Source: Corynespora cassiicola
Taxonomy: Eukaryota > Ascomycota > Dothideomycetes > Pleosporales > Corynesporascaceae
Length of the DNA: 64,000 nucleotides
Direction of reading: 5' to 3'
NCBI GenBank assembly: GCA_022059125.1
Contig: JAEUWY010000020.1
Location: 434,001-498,000 of the forward strand
Shown here: positions 47,088-57,562 of the stretch, piece after piece
Position numbering within the stretch: the first letter of the stretch is position 1
Layout of the letters: each line of letters opens with the position of its first letter
Made by a program: the position numbers and the translations under genes
The notes under the pieces: model-generated
What the model was told of the DNA's origin: nothing
Database searches by the model: none
The model's input: the letters and a program-made list of their open reading frames with translations, nothing else

Positions 47088-49004
47088 CTACTTGCCATAA
47101 TGACCATGGAAACGATTTGACCGCGTGCTGCGACGAGATGTGACACTATCAAGCGAAGGTTCACGCATACCCCTAGTGGTCTTAGGAGTTTGAGGCGACT
47201 GGCCACGAGTGGGGGTGAAGACCTTGTTGGAGGTTGCCGACCCAGCGGAGACCGAAGCAGAGACAGCAGAAGCAGTCAAGGAAGCGCCTGGAGAGCGGGA
47301 CCTGCTGTGATCCAGTGATATAGCTTTACCCAAGCCTATAGACAGTGCAGGTGCAGCGAAAGGTATCTGAGAAGCAATGACCGGAAACGTAGGTAGGGTG
47401 GAGGTGGGAGCATTGCGCAAAGATGCTACCTCAGCCTCGTTTATGGTGGTGATTACTTCGGCAGCGGTCATAGCCTGATTGGAATCGATTTCATCCTCAG
47501 AAACAACAGTCTCTTTGGCCTCTGTCTTGATAGTAGTGACAGTTGTGACCGCACGACCGGCAGCTGCTGCAGTTGGAGGCTGAGATGGGGTATCAACCTC
47601 ACGGATGGGTGACATTCGTGTACCAGCTACGCTACTCTTGCGCGAGCTCCGCATGGACTTTAGCGGGAGGAGAGAAGTAAATGAGCTCGAGCTCTTCGAA
47701 AACTTCTTGGCTAGGACGCTGCGGATGGGGGTCACCTCATACGTTCGGAAATATCTTCCCGACCTCTTATCCACATACGTCGCGGATGCGGTTGATCGTG
47801 GAACAAAGGGAGTACCCTTCCGAACAACACTGGGAGTATTTGCAGCCCTTTGAGGCAGGCTCTTTCTATGAACTGTGGAAGCCACGGGTCTCCGGATTGT
47901 GTCGGCGCCACCAAGAGCTTTATTTGAATGGGTGGGGTCCAATGCAACTCCATTGCCAGGACGAGCTGCGTCGCTCGAATATTTGTTTACGCTAGGAGAA
48001 GATTTCTCTTCGCTGGAAGATGAAAAGTCATCATAATCAAAGCCGTAGCCGGACTTTACTGAGGCGACGGGAGATGGGGCCACGCTGGTGGGTTGAAGGT
48101 CTTGGGGAGGCCGAGATGTAGTTGCTCCATGAGACTGGAGGGCCCCTGAGATATATTTATACATCGGATTACCAGCTGCACTGTCTATATCCATTGAGTC
48201 TGGGTCCGCCTCGGAAATATTGTCGCTGGGGCCATTGGCTGAGGCGCCGCTTTGGGGGTCACTCGATGAACCACCCGAGGAGCCATGCGAGTTGTCTTGG
48301 AGTACCTGAGAGGATCCATTAGATGAATTGTGTGAGTTCTGATATGAATATCCTCCAGCAGCTACTGGCCCATGGTCAGTTCGGAGCCTCTTGGCAGCCT
48401 CGATCTGACCCTCTGTCCAGCCATGGCGCTTTCGCACAGCCTTGAGAATTTCGACAGATTCTGATTTCCTTAGATAACCATGCATAGTCTCGACCTCCCT
48501 CTCAACCTCCTGAATGAGACGTTCATCGGTTTCGCTCCATTCGGGATGGCTTTCTATCATGCGTAGGATATGGAATACACCTAGCTGCACCTTCTCTTTG
48601 CCCGCTTGTCGTATCGTAGCAAAGTAGGTCAACGTACAGCCAACCAATGCACCAAACCATTGATTTATGAAACTTATCATGATAGGAGAATAGACTTGAA
48701 GAGATTCTGGAAGTGGTTTATCGTAGAGGAGCCAACTAGTGATAGCGCGCGCTTTCGCAGAGAGCGACAAAGCAGCACTGGCATTTGCGACTGGAGTTGT
48801 TGAAGGTACGGGGATATGCAAGGATATTGTCTTTATGATTTGCTTGGTGACATCCTTGACGGCACTGATTTTCGTAATGGGTGAAGTCGGCATGGTGGTA
48901 GACGGTACCATGAAGGGCGTAGTTGAGCTCATACCGCCGGTCAAATTGGGCGATGAAAATGATCCTGGATCATCTTCAAAATCGAAGCGTGGTAGGAATG
49001 ACAT
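47088..49004 (-). CDS. Serine-rich protein of unknown function
   Basis: One exon. Two possible starts: ATG at 49004 (638 aa, MSFLPRFDFEDDPG...), chosen because the upstream part reads like a CA-rich leader; or ATG at 49169 (693 aa), which would add a hydrophobic, signal-peptide-like start (MKKISPVLLFVFLPL). A conserved-looking helical block covers about residues 75-215, including a hydrophobic segment (IMISFINQWFGALVGCTLTYF) that could be one membrane helix. It is followed by HGWTEGQIEAAKRL. The last 400 residues are disordered, Ser/Thr-rich, with many SP and basic motifs, so likely phosphorylated. I do not recognise the family. Confidence 0.7.
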   Translation of the reverse strand: MSFLPRFDFEDDPGSFSSPNLTGGMSSTTPFMVPSTTMPTSPITKISAVKDVTKQIIKTISLHIPVPSTTPVANASAALSLSAKARAITSWLLYDKPLPESLQVYSPIMISFINQWFGALVGCTLTYFATIRQAGKEKVQLGVFHILRMIESHPEWSETDERLIQEVEREVETMHGYLRKSESVEILKAVRKRHGWTEGQIEAAKRLRTDHGPVAAGGYSYQNSHNSSNGSSQVLQDNSHGSSGGSSSDPQSGASANGPSDNISEADPDSMDIDSAAGNPMYKYISGALQSHGATTSRPPQDLQPTSVAPSPVASVKSGYGFDYDDFSSSSEEKSSPSVNKYSSDAARPGNGVALDPTHSNKALGGADTIRRPVASTVHRKSLPQRAANTPSVVRKGTPFVPRSTASATYVDKRSGRYFRTYEVTPIRSVLAKKFSKSSSSFTSLLPLKSMRSSRKSSVAGTRMSPIREVDTPSQPPTAAAAGRAVTTVTTIKTEAKETVVSEDEIDSNQAMTAAEVITTINEAEVASLRNAPTSTLPTFPVIASQIPFAAPALSIGLGKAISLDHSRSRSPGASLTASAVSASVSAGSATSNKVFTPTRGQSPQTPKTTRGMREPSLDSVTSRRSTRSNRFHGHYGK

Positions 49005-49582
49005 TGACGGCGCTAGGTCACCCAAAATTCCTTTTTGGTACTTTTTGGGGGAAGGTTTGCGCTTTGCTCGTTGAGAAGTGTATGTTGTGGTTGTGAGCTG
49101 GAGGTGGTTATGGGTAATGTTGGTTAGAGGAAGAAAGACAAAGAGCAGGACAGGCGAGATTTTTTTCATGAGCCCGCATACAGTGAGCGTTTGTACTTCC
49201 ACTTGCTTATCTAATAGTAATTAATGTGTTCGACTGAGTGAAAAGTGAAAATACTCATCCTAGCAGCACGCAAACGCTACATCCGCATTTCTTGGCTATG
49301 GTATTTTTGAAGTTGCTATTGATCATATTTCTTAGTCTCTCAAGGAATAGTATTGTAAATTTCTGAAGGGGAAGTTTTATTGTAGTCCAGTTTAATAGAG
49401 TATTTGCTATTATTAAAGTCTTTTCAATAAAATATTTAATGTTATATAGTCTTCGACGCAGCTTCATTCTCGACTTCTCCTTGAATCCTCCAGACTATCC
49501 AAATCTTTGTGCTCTAGCAGCCATCTTCTTCCCAAAAATCTTCACATCTCGTTGAATTATGCCAAAAAACACCTCATGAACC
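49005..49582. other. AT-rich divergent intergenic patch
   Basis: Between the serine-rich gene (minus) and a hypothetical gene (plus). 49240-49460 is strikingly AT-rich compared with the rest of the window. A 70-codon minus-strand frame there looks like a by-product of AT content. Confidence 0.55.
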
Positions 49583-50347
49583 ATGGACCGTTTCGAGTAC
49601 ATCTTCGAGTCCCTGGGCATCGCCTCCGACCCGACTCAGTCCCAAGAGATGTCCATCATCCAAACTACTAAAGCGCCAGTAGATCCCGATCCCACTTCAA
49701 ATTCTGCCTGGGACCGCATCTGGGAGTCACTGAGCTCTCTGACCCCACCCGCCACCGCCACCGCCCCGCTACCAGCGCTGTCAACGTGCCCCCAGACTAC
49801 GGAAGTAGTTGGGATCCAGACATCAGACCCTTCTAGTTCCGCCATCGCATCTGCTCTTGCTCTCACTTCCGCGCCGGATCTCACTACTGCGAGCTTCTCC
49901 TCTCTTTTAGAGCACACTACTACCCTACCCACATGGGTCCTTGGTGTTTGCGCAGCTACGGCTGCTGCCGGGAGCTACTGCGCATACATATATGGCCGGC
50001 ATTCCGCATCAGTTCAATCACCTACTGCGGCAGGTCCGCAGGTAGCTCTAACATCCTCACGCCCCCTGAAGCGCAAGGCCGACAACATGGCGGGGAAATT
50101 CGACTTCGACAACATCCCAGTTCTCAGAGCTACTAAATTCCGACCGGCCAAGAAGATCCGGTACGAGGTGGCTGCTGGTAGCGCCTCTTTCATCTCCGCG
50201 GACTTTGCTCCTGCGCTCACTCCAGGCTCAGCTCTATTTCTTCCGACCGGGAGTGCCAGGCCTCGTCGAAGCGAAAGGCGCACTAGGAACCAGAGTAGCA
50301 TGAACGAAGGCTACTTGAGGAGGAGGGCGCATTCTTCCCGGGAATAG
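49583..50347 (+). CDS. Hypothetical single-pass membrane protein
   Basis: Intronless, 254 aa, good start context (ACCATGG). The first 115 residues are Ser/Thr/Pro/Ala-rich. One hydrophobic helix, LPTWVLGVCAATAAAGSYCA, is at about residues 114-133, followed by a basic half (PLKRKAD, RPAKKIRYE, RPRRSERRTRNQ) with clusters resembling nuclear signals. The net pattern would put a basic tail on the cytosolic side. It sits beside a degenerate RING-like gene in an AT-richer patch. No family recognised; it may be lineage-specific. Confidence 0.6.
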   Translation: MDRFEYIFESLGIASDPTQSQEMSIIQTTKAPVDPDPTSNSAWDRIWESLSSLTPPATATAPLPALSTCPQTTEVVGIQTSDPSSSAIASALALTSAPDLTTASFSSLLEHTTTLPTWVLGVCAATAAAGSYCAYIYGRHSASVQSPTAAGPQVALTSSRPLKRKADNMAGKFDFDNIPVLRATKFRPAKKIRYEVAAGSASFISADFAPALTPGSALFLPTGSARPRRSERRTRNQSSMNEGYLRRRAHSSRE

Positions 50348-50771
50348 AGCGCAGCATCTGAGTGCTGCTCACTCTTCTATGGCCCTTCTACCATTAGGTG
50401 TTCGAGTTTTCTAGCTTTCTATGGTGCTACAATAAGATCGTTTCTTTGACTAGGGGTGGGTTTTGTTGGATTTGCATCAGTTTGGGGTTGATGATAGCTT
50501 TGTCTAGGTACAGAACGCAGATCGTCTTACCTGTTGAAAACATTCTTTTTATATCGAGTGTCTTTCATCTTCCTGCAATTGTACTTACAAAGATACATCG
50601 ACAAATACTGTGTGTTAATTGCTCTTCTAGAGAGAGCAAACCAAGCAAGTCACATATACAGCATAATATACATTGTTTGACTTCGTGTCCAAAAGTTAAT
50701 GCTCATTTATATATCAGCTTTAGATAACATGGTATTTCTATTTACGGTATGTGACTGTCGTTAATTAAACT
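50348..50771. other. Intergenic, AT-rich
   Basis: 424 bp between two plus-strand genes, AT-rich, no recognised feature. Confidence 0.5.
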
Positions 50772-51323
50772 ATGGCTACAGATCGATCCCTACCTGATCG
50801 GCATCGTTACATACAAGACTACTTGCTTCACATTTCTATTAACTCCACAAGTGATCCGTGCTGCATTTTCCAGTATCCGTATGATGAAAATTATCCACGA
50901 ATCAAGCTTCCAGGGTGTGGGCATACATTTGGTCTTCCGTGTATCAAATTCTGGTTCGATAGTGGTCGATGGAACTCGAACACTTGTTCTTTGGACAGGT
51001 ATGTTCTCTATCAAAATTCCAATGCGCTAGATGGCCAGATGCTGCCATAAAATACTCCTAGAGAGCGCCGTCAAGAGTTTGTTACTTTGATCCAAGGCGG
51101 TGAAATAGTAGGAGTCGACAGAATACTCACACGAGAAGGCTGTCGCCGCTATGTTATCGATCTCTGGATTTGCATAGGGGGCTGTTTGATTTGGATTGAA
51201 CAGGAAAATATTACCGAGGAAGGGAATGGTGATTCTCTGCTGAGTCGGCCCATTCATGATGCACTTCCACCGGGTATAGATATTACCCCTACAATGTGGC
51301 AGGAATTGTTGGCGATATCATGA
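50772..51323 (+). CDS. Small protein with degenerate RING-like motif
   Basis: Exons 50772-50998 and 51062-51323 (63-bp intron, GT-AG) give 162 aa. Residues about 30-75 follow the fungal RING-H2 layout (DPCCIF...IKLPGCGHTFGLPCIKFW...SNTCSLDR), but two zinc ligands appear lost: the second Cys (CxxC read as CCIF) and the final Cys (CxxC read as CSLD). Members of this fungal family normally read CPIC and CPLC there. The second exon has a C-terminal part RREFVTLIQGGEIVG-like without a known domain. It could be a decaying paralogue or a non-ubiquitin zinc fold. Splicing is in frame and the ORF intact, so I call a gene. Confidence 0.55.
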
Positions 51324-52108
51324 TCAATGTTGGCAATGCACAGAGGGAACTGGCCTGATATGGCAAGTTTGCAGATGGGGGGTTTGATTAGGTATACAAC
51401 TAAATCGGATTTTGCATGCCATCTAAGAACTGAGCCCTAGTTGCTAAATTGTCAAAGCACAAGCACCGGCGAATGATAACTTTTACATAGAGTATTTAGG
51501 TTTAAACTAACGATACTCATGAAGAAACCGAATTTAATGAATGATCTTTATCCGCTGGCATTCCGGCATCGCTACTATACATAAAAAGGGGCCTTAGTGA
51601 ACCATTGACGGCGTTCAATATAACCAAGGAAATCGGCTCTTCTTGCTAGATTGCTTACTACTTGTTTCGGCCACATCGAGTTGACACAAATCTTGATCAT
51701 GCTATAATTTGTTCCTGCTTTGAAAACAGAATTGTAATATACATGCATTCAAGCTTGTCTTCAAGCTAATCTGAAGGACTCAATCTATGCCTGGCTGGCA
51801 GTCTTGTGTCCAAGAGAGATAATGGGAAAGAATCAACAATCCGTCTGCACCTATTAGTTAGAATCAGACGGGCTCAAAATTAGATATGTGTATACAAGAT
51901 GATCCTGATTCCTCATCATCAGTTCCACGAAGTCCAAATAAGCAGCCCCAGACGTCACACCGCCAAGCCCACTCGGAGATAACCCTCAACGCGCTACTAA
52001 ACCCCGCCAAAACTTTCGCGCAAGCTCACCTCGCGTTCCCCTCAACCCTCCCAAGCTGTCCCACCCCAATAATCCCACGCCCACTCGCCACAGTCGCTCG
52101 CTTCAACA
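51324..52108. other. Intergenic, AT-richer
   Basis: 785 bp between the RING-like gene and POP8, both plus. No feature recognised; it includes the POP8 promoter, whose last 150 bp are C-rich. Confidence 0.5.
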
Positions 52109-52705
52109 ATGGCCCCCACATCTTCATCTCTCTTCGCGGATAATCCTACCGCTCTCGCCTCCGCCGCCTCCTCCGACACCCCCATGCCCGACGCAACCAC
52201 ATCAGAATCCACCACCACCACCACCACTCCGAAGAAGCGCAAACGCAAAGACGCCACCGGCCCATCTCACGTCCTCTTCCAAACCACCTTCCGCGCACAT
52301 GAATGGACATACTTCCACCTTAGCCTCACCACGCCCTCAACCTCCACACTCCCCCTCTCCTCGGCCGCGCCCACGCCCACGACAAACGACCCCCCACCCT
52401 CCCTCGACGAAACAACAATATCGTCCCTCCTCTCGCCGCCGCTGATCCAATACCTCGGCCTCATGGGCGCAAGCATCGCCATCGATATCCTCAAGGTTGC
52501 AGGGCGGGAGGTGTGGGTTCGCGTCCCGAGGCAGGATGCCAAAGCCGTGCGCGCGAGTTTGGCAGGATGGATTGGGGCGGCGGATGCGGAGAGTGTGCCG
52601 GGGGTTGCGGAGGGGGGGAGGGTGAAGGTTGCGTGGAGGGTGGTTGGGGAGATGAGGGCGCTGGGGGTGGGAGGTGGGGATGGGAGTGAGGTTTTTGGAG
52701 GATGA
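52109..52705 (+). CDS. POP8: RNase P/MRP subunit Pop8
   Basis: Intronless, 198 aa. After a 45-residue basic N-terminus (PKKRKRKD, a nuclear signal) comes the Pop8 domain: SHVLFQTTFRAHEWTYFHL, a Pro/Thr-rich loop, LLSPPLIQYLGLMGASIAID, ILKVAGREVWVRVPRQDAKA, and a WIG...WRVV end. Length and layout fit other filamentous fungal Pop8 proteins. Pop8 is a small protein subunit of RNase P and RNase MRP, which process pre-tRNA and pre-rRNA in the nucleus and nucleolus. Family call is from memory of the conserved core; the C-terminal GGGDGSEVFGG is Gly-rich as in relatives. Confidence 0.75.
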   Translation: MAPTSSSLFADNPTALASAASSDTPMPDATTSESTTTTTTPKKRKRKDATGPSHVLFQTTFRAHEWTYFHLSLTTPSTSTLPLSSAAPTPTTNDPPPSLDETTISSLLSPPLIQYLGLMGASIAIDILKVAGREVWVRVPRQDAKAVRASLAGWIGAADAESVPGVAEGGRVKVAWRVVGEMRALGVGGGDGSEVFGG

Positions 52706-53327
52706 GGAGGGGGGCGTGTGGATTGCTTTTGAGATACCCTGGATTGTCAGTACCAAGGAGGAGCAGATGGAATTCGGGGATGATATGAGGAACATGCATG
52801 CCCCAGGGAAGGGGGGCGGGTTTGCAAAGACTATGCAAGCGCATCATACCACGAAGATCAGAGTGGATCCGTGAGGAGAAAGGAAAGAAACCGAGATGAT
52901 TTTTGCTGCATACGATACGCTCGCTTCAACGAACGACCAACACACAAACAGCGATAGACAAATGCTCAAACCCCTCTACGCTAGCACTCTTGAAGGGGAA
53001 ATATGGGCAGAATCTCAAGTGAAAGAAACACAGAGGTCATGAAAGGTATGGAATCAGCCAAGCGCAGTCACATTTGCAGTCTCCCTCCCACAAATACACA
53101 TGAAGAGGACCTGTGAAAAGAAAAGAGAGCGAAATTAGATCCTCCTCCATCATCACCATCATGTCCTTCGCTCAATTCAAGGAAATGGAAAGAATAGAAT
53201 AGTCGTATTCCATGTGAACAAAGGGGGGTAATGAAATGGCTTCCATCTACACAAGATATACTAGGCGCCTACCGAATCGCTGGCTTTGATTTGCGGTCTG
53301 GGAAACGGGCAAAACACTTGGCAACGG
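52706..53327. other. Convergent intergenic region
   Basis: 622 bp between POP8 and the WW-domain gene. An open frame at 52674-52874 overlaps the POP8 end in another frame and is not supported. Confidence 0.5.
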
Positions 53328-54828
53328 CTACCATCCCGGCTGGGGTGGACCACCTCCGCCCTGGTGTGGGGGTGGTGGGTACTGGTTGTGTCCCGCGCCG
53401 TACTGATTGTAGCCCTGCCCACCTTGTGGGTGTTGGCCGTACTGGCCAGGCGGAGGAGCGCCGTATGATGGTCCCCCGTATCCGGCTTGCTGGCCGTACC
53501 CGGGTGCGCCTCCATAGCCTTGGCCCTGGGGAGGGTAGTTCTGGTGTTGACCGCCATAACCTGGCTGGCCGTGGCTAGGAGCGGGCGAGCCATACTGCTG
53601 GCCTGGTCCACCGTACTGCGGGGTACCACCATGTGCATGACCATGCTGTTGGCCATGCTGACCCTGGTTGTTGTATGAGCCGGGCGGGGGTGAGGAGTAG
53701 CTGTTGTGGCTTGGTGGACCACCGTGCTGACCCGATGGCTGGTAGGAAGATGGTGGCGCGCTGCCCGTGTATGCGCCGCCAGAGGAGTGGTTGTTGTTAT
53801 TGTTGCTGTTGTGGCTGTATCCGTAGTCATTGTTCTTGGGTGGCTTGTTCTGTTGTGCTGGATTAGCCATGTACTTGTGTGAACTACCCATCCCATAGAA
53901 GACTCACAGAGCCTCCAAGTACGCCTCCTATCAGACCGCCAAGTCCTCCACTTGAGCTGTGACCAGAGCCACCGTGGCCACTGGACTGGTTGTTCGGAGA
54001 GCTGGGCTTTCCGCCGCCCAGGAGGCTGCTCAGTCCTCCTCCGCCTGAGCTACCGTGGCCGGACTGGTTGGAGTTCTTTCCACCTCCAAGAAGTGAGCCG
54101 GCCAGCTTGCCCACAAGGTCACCCGAGCCTCCTCCATGTCCGCTGCCGCTGCCGCTGCCATGCGATTGCTTGCCTCCGCCGAGCAGCGAGCCGGCAAGCT
54201 GGCCGACGAGGTTGCCAGAACCACCGCTTCCGTGACTCTGCTTGTTGCCGGTGAGGGCGTTCAAAGCGAAACCCTGGCCTGATGTTAGCGCAGATCTCCA
54301 CTTGTCGTGGGAACACGCACCCCAAGACCCCCAGCGCGGTCGCCCGTGGGGCCATCTACGCCCCTTGTGCCGTCTGCAGCATTCGGTCCTTGGGTACCGT
54401 CATTAGGGGCGTTGTATGGGTTCGTGGACTGGGCCGGGGTGCCGCTGTGCGAACCGCCGGTTACGGGAGCCTCGCTCGTGGGCTTTTCCCATTGGGACAC
54501 GCCAGTGCTAATCTGAACGTCTGCATTTCCTGATCAGTACACGCCCTCGAGCTTGGAGCCTGTCTACTGCAGACGCATGCGCCAAGGCTGGATATTACGC
54601 ACAGTAGTACTTGCGAGAGCTGTCCAGAGGTTAGCCCAGGTCTCGCGGGGCACGTATGGGTGGTTGGCGGGGTACAGGGCGGCCATGGGTAGCGGCGCAG
54701 GAGGCCCAAGGGGGCACTTACGTATTGTCCCATTGCGCTATCCAGCCAGCAGGAAGCTGCGGGATATTGGGATCGGTCGGGCCAGAGTCTGGAGAGACAG
54801 GCGGGTGAGGAGGAGTCGGATTCGCCAT
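53328..54828 (-). CDS. WW-domain, Gly/Gln-rich protein
   Basis: Five exons (54722-54828, 54603-54619, 54321-54520, 53908-54273, 53328-53849) give 403 aa. Joining exons 1-3 yields a perfect WW domain at residues 24-55: LPAGWIAQWDN, TSRKYYYVQ, ISTGVSQWEKPT. Exon 2 is a 17-nt micro-exon supplying the SRKYY core. The middle (residues 109-230) is Gly/Ser/His-rich with repeated G-x-LAGSLLGGGK units. The last 170 residues are Gln/Gly/Tyr/Pro-rich, prion-like (for example GGQGYNQYG). WW domains bind proline motifs (PPxY and similar). Such proteins often act in stress granules or as scaffolds; function here is unknown. Confidence 0.85.
54603..54619 (-). other. 17-nt micro-exon of the WW gene
   Basis: Flanked by a GGACAG acceptor and a GTGCGT donor; it shifts from phase 2 to phase 1 so that the WW domain reads through. 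Skipping it would destroy both the frame and the WW core. Confidence 0.7.
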
Positions 54829-55351
54829 GGCGGTGGGCGCAGGCGCGGGGTAGACGTGGAAGCACGTAAAGTGGTGAGAAAGGAGGGTTGAGGGAGTGTC
54901 CGGAGTCGAAGATGGATCGGAAATGAGAAGCCTCACCACGCGCTTATATGGAAACAAGGAGACGGAGGCGCCGGTGGTGGACAGTTGGAAGTCGACCTCC
55001 GGAAATCACTTGGGCACGTAACCGTGGCGCAGCGCGTGTGGCGCAGCGACCACTTCAGCTTCCTTCCTACTTGCCAGAAACTGATAATTCATTGCATAGC
55101 CTTCGCAAGGGTTCGTTGGGGTCAGACATTGTCGTTCCCATGCCCATTTCCCGAGTATGACGCCGCCCTTGAGTCCCGTCCCTGGAAACTCTATAAAAGT
55201 GCAGCGGCCCGAATGTGCCATGCCTGCCCTATGCCCAATATTTCATGCGAACAGGTATCAAGGCCCCGACCCACCAAACGCCAGCCCAATGTAAGAAGTT
55301 GCAGATGCCCAATATGCCTACCCATGAAACCCGCCCGTTCCCCGAACACCA
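54829..55351. other. Intergenic region between two minus-strand genes
   Basis: 523 bp with the F-box gene 3' end and WW-gene promoter. A plus-strand TATAAAAG lies at about 55191-55198, pointing the opposite way to both genes. Confidence 0.5.
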
Positions 55352-57562
55352 TTACCACGCATACCCGTCATCAACAACGTCGTTCCCGTCCCAGTCCTCA
55401 TCTCCACTGCGCTCTGCGTCGAGGAAGTCGGCTTCGTCGTAGATCTCTTCCCGCGGGCGGAAATTGTCAATGCGAAAAACGACAGTGTGACATCTGCCCT
55501 GGACGAAGCCCACCTCCTCGTCCAGCACCTCCTCCGAATCCGACGCATTGTCCGATGTCTCGTCATAGCTGGTTGATGCCTTGGGTCGAGATCTTAGCCG
55601 CTTGGGATTCCACTTCTCGTCTGACTTATTATTCTTGCGTGGCATGGTTGGCACAGGAACGCCGCTGTAGTTGTTCTCGGCCTCGGGCGCCTCTGCAACA
55701 TCCGGTTCAACGTCCAAGAACGAGTCATTTTTCTCAGCCTTGGGTCCCTGGGCCGCTTTCCATTCCCGGAACGCCCTAAGAGACACGAGGTGGGGCGCGG
55801 GCAGTGTCATTTTCCTTGCAAACACTTTCTGGAATGTCGCCGTCCATTTCTTGCGGAATTCCGCGCGTTGTCGCCAGTCGACATCTACCATGGCCAAAAT
55901 AGTAATCTCTCGAAGCCACGGCAGTTCCTCGGCAGAATTGATTAGAGAAGTGAAGAACGTCGTGGCTGCACCAGACGTCCAGTTGCGCAGGTACTCGAGG
56001 TCAATAATTCGTAGAGTAGATGGCCAGGTCGGTACTTCGTCCTCTCCAAGGAGATAGTCGTAAAGTGGCTCATTGTCGGCAGACATGGCCAACGAACTAT
56101 AATAGTTCAGGTCCATCCTCAAAACCTCTAATCGCGGACACGATTGCTTGAGATCCACCAAAAAGGCCAGGTCGAGAGACTGATCGTGATTCAAGACAAG
56201 CTCTTCCAACCGCGCGCCGTGTGTGGCCAAGAAGCCCTGCAGAGCCTCTGAAATAAGGTCCCTGCAGTTGGTGAAATTCAGATAAACCAGGTTTTTCGGT
56301 AGCAAAGGCAAAAGACGACCATCCACAGCTGTACAGGTCTCGAATGTGAGATACCTGAGGTTCGGCAGGACAGCGAGAGCTGATCCAAGAAGTTCCTCTG
56401 GAGTTGGTTGGACATCATCGGGTTTGCGTGTCTCATCAGAATGGAACTTGGTAAGTGTAAGATCTTGGAGGCTCTGGAAGGCCTTGTCGGCATGTATGTC
56501 CTTTATCCAAAGAGGGTCCTGCGCACAGAATGTGCTGTTCCAGCGCCAGCTCTTCAGACGAGCTTCGCTCTCATGCAGAGCTGTGAAGAGTTCGTCAGGG
56601 TAATACCAGCGACGGGCACGCCTCAACCGCTCCCTGTAAGGTGGTTTATCAATGGGATCAGATATGTCAATTTCCTTTAGAGTCTTCAGCGACGACACCA
56701 GCGACGCCAAATCCGTGACACTGTGTGTAGCATCGGTCAAAGCAGACATTTGGGTTGCATCGAGCTCTAAACGTTTGACCATGACGGCATAGTCTTCGCG
56801 GGCACCAGGCGGTGGCGAAATGAGATGTTGCACGAGTGCTTTACGATTCTGCTTCAGGGCAAAGATGGGTGGGTTCCGATACAGGGCCGTGAGGGCGGGT
56901 TTTGTGAAGGCCTGGCAAGTTCGAGCCATTTGCACAAGCCAGGATATTGAAGCCGTTGGCACCATATTCTCATCATGCAGCGGATGGGAGGCGTATACAA
57001 ACACCTGAAGGAGAACATGGTATGGCAGGGAAGCAAGTGGCGGCCTCACGCCATCACTCAGCATCGGCTCGGTCGGTTTCTGGCTGCCTTGAGTGTCTGT
57101 ATGAGTTAGTGAGCCCATGAATACACGGGGCTAAGTCATACCAGGCCTGCGCTTCAGCGGAGCCCCAAGAACGCCCTTTGGCCTTCCTCTTGCTCTCTTC
57201 TTGCTAGGGGAGCGGCCTGGACGAAGCGCTCTGGGCTGCCCTTTGGACTCGGGGCCCTGTTCCAGCTCAAAGTCCTCGTCCGACTCATCATCCGTGGTGA
57301 CATCTCTGTACGAGACTTTGCGCTTCCTCCGCAGACTAAGGGCTTTCGACTCGTGTGTAGGTTCATCTGCGGCCGGCGGGGCAGGGGAGACAGCCCGATG
57401 GCGATGTCTTGAGGACTCTGGCTGCGAGTTCTGCTGGCGCGCAGATCGCCGAGAGGGCTGCACACGCTTGCTGGACGGGGTGCCGTTCTCGGAGTCATCT
57501 GAAAGGTCTATGTCGCTGCTGGGCTCTTTGTAGGATATGGGGTCGCGCTTGCGCTTCGACAT
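55352..57562 (-). CDS. F-box/leucine-rich-repeat protein with AT-hook-like motif
   Basis: Exons 57142-57562 and 55352-57096 (45-bp intron, GTATGA...ACAG) give 721 aa. The first ATG of the frame is at 57562; upstream codons are non-ATG. Residues 1-140 are basic and disordered, and end with KKRARGRPKGV, which has the GRP core of an AT-hook. After the splice, PPLASLPYHVLLQVFVYAS is an F-box, then come LRR-like segments (for example LPNLRYLTFETCTAVDGRLL, CPRLEVLRMDLNYYSSL) to about residue 500. The C-terminus is acidic. F-box LRR proteins bring substrates to SCF ubiquitin ligases; the AT-hook suggests a chromatin-bound role. That combination is inferred from motifs only. Confidence 0.82.

Noticed and set aside
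49255..49467. 70-codon minus-strand frame in AT-rich DNA
   Set aside because: Lys/Asn/Ile/Leu-rich composition is what AT-rich non-coding DNA gives; no similarity seen.
52674..52874. 66-codon frame overlapping the POP8 end
   Set aside because: Different frame from POP8; POP8 already ends as its relatives do, so this is likely 3' UTR.
53874..53907. 34-bp intron in the WW gene ending at ACAAG
   Set aside because: Too short; the 58-bp version ending at CAACAG keeps the same frame and has a normal size.
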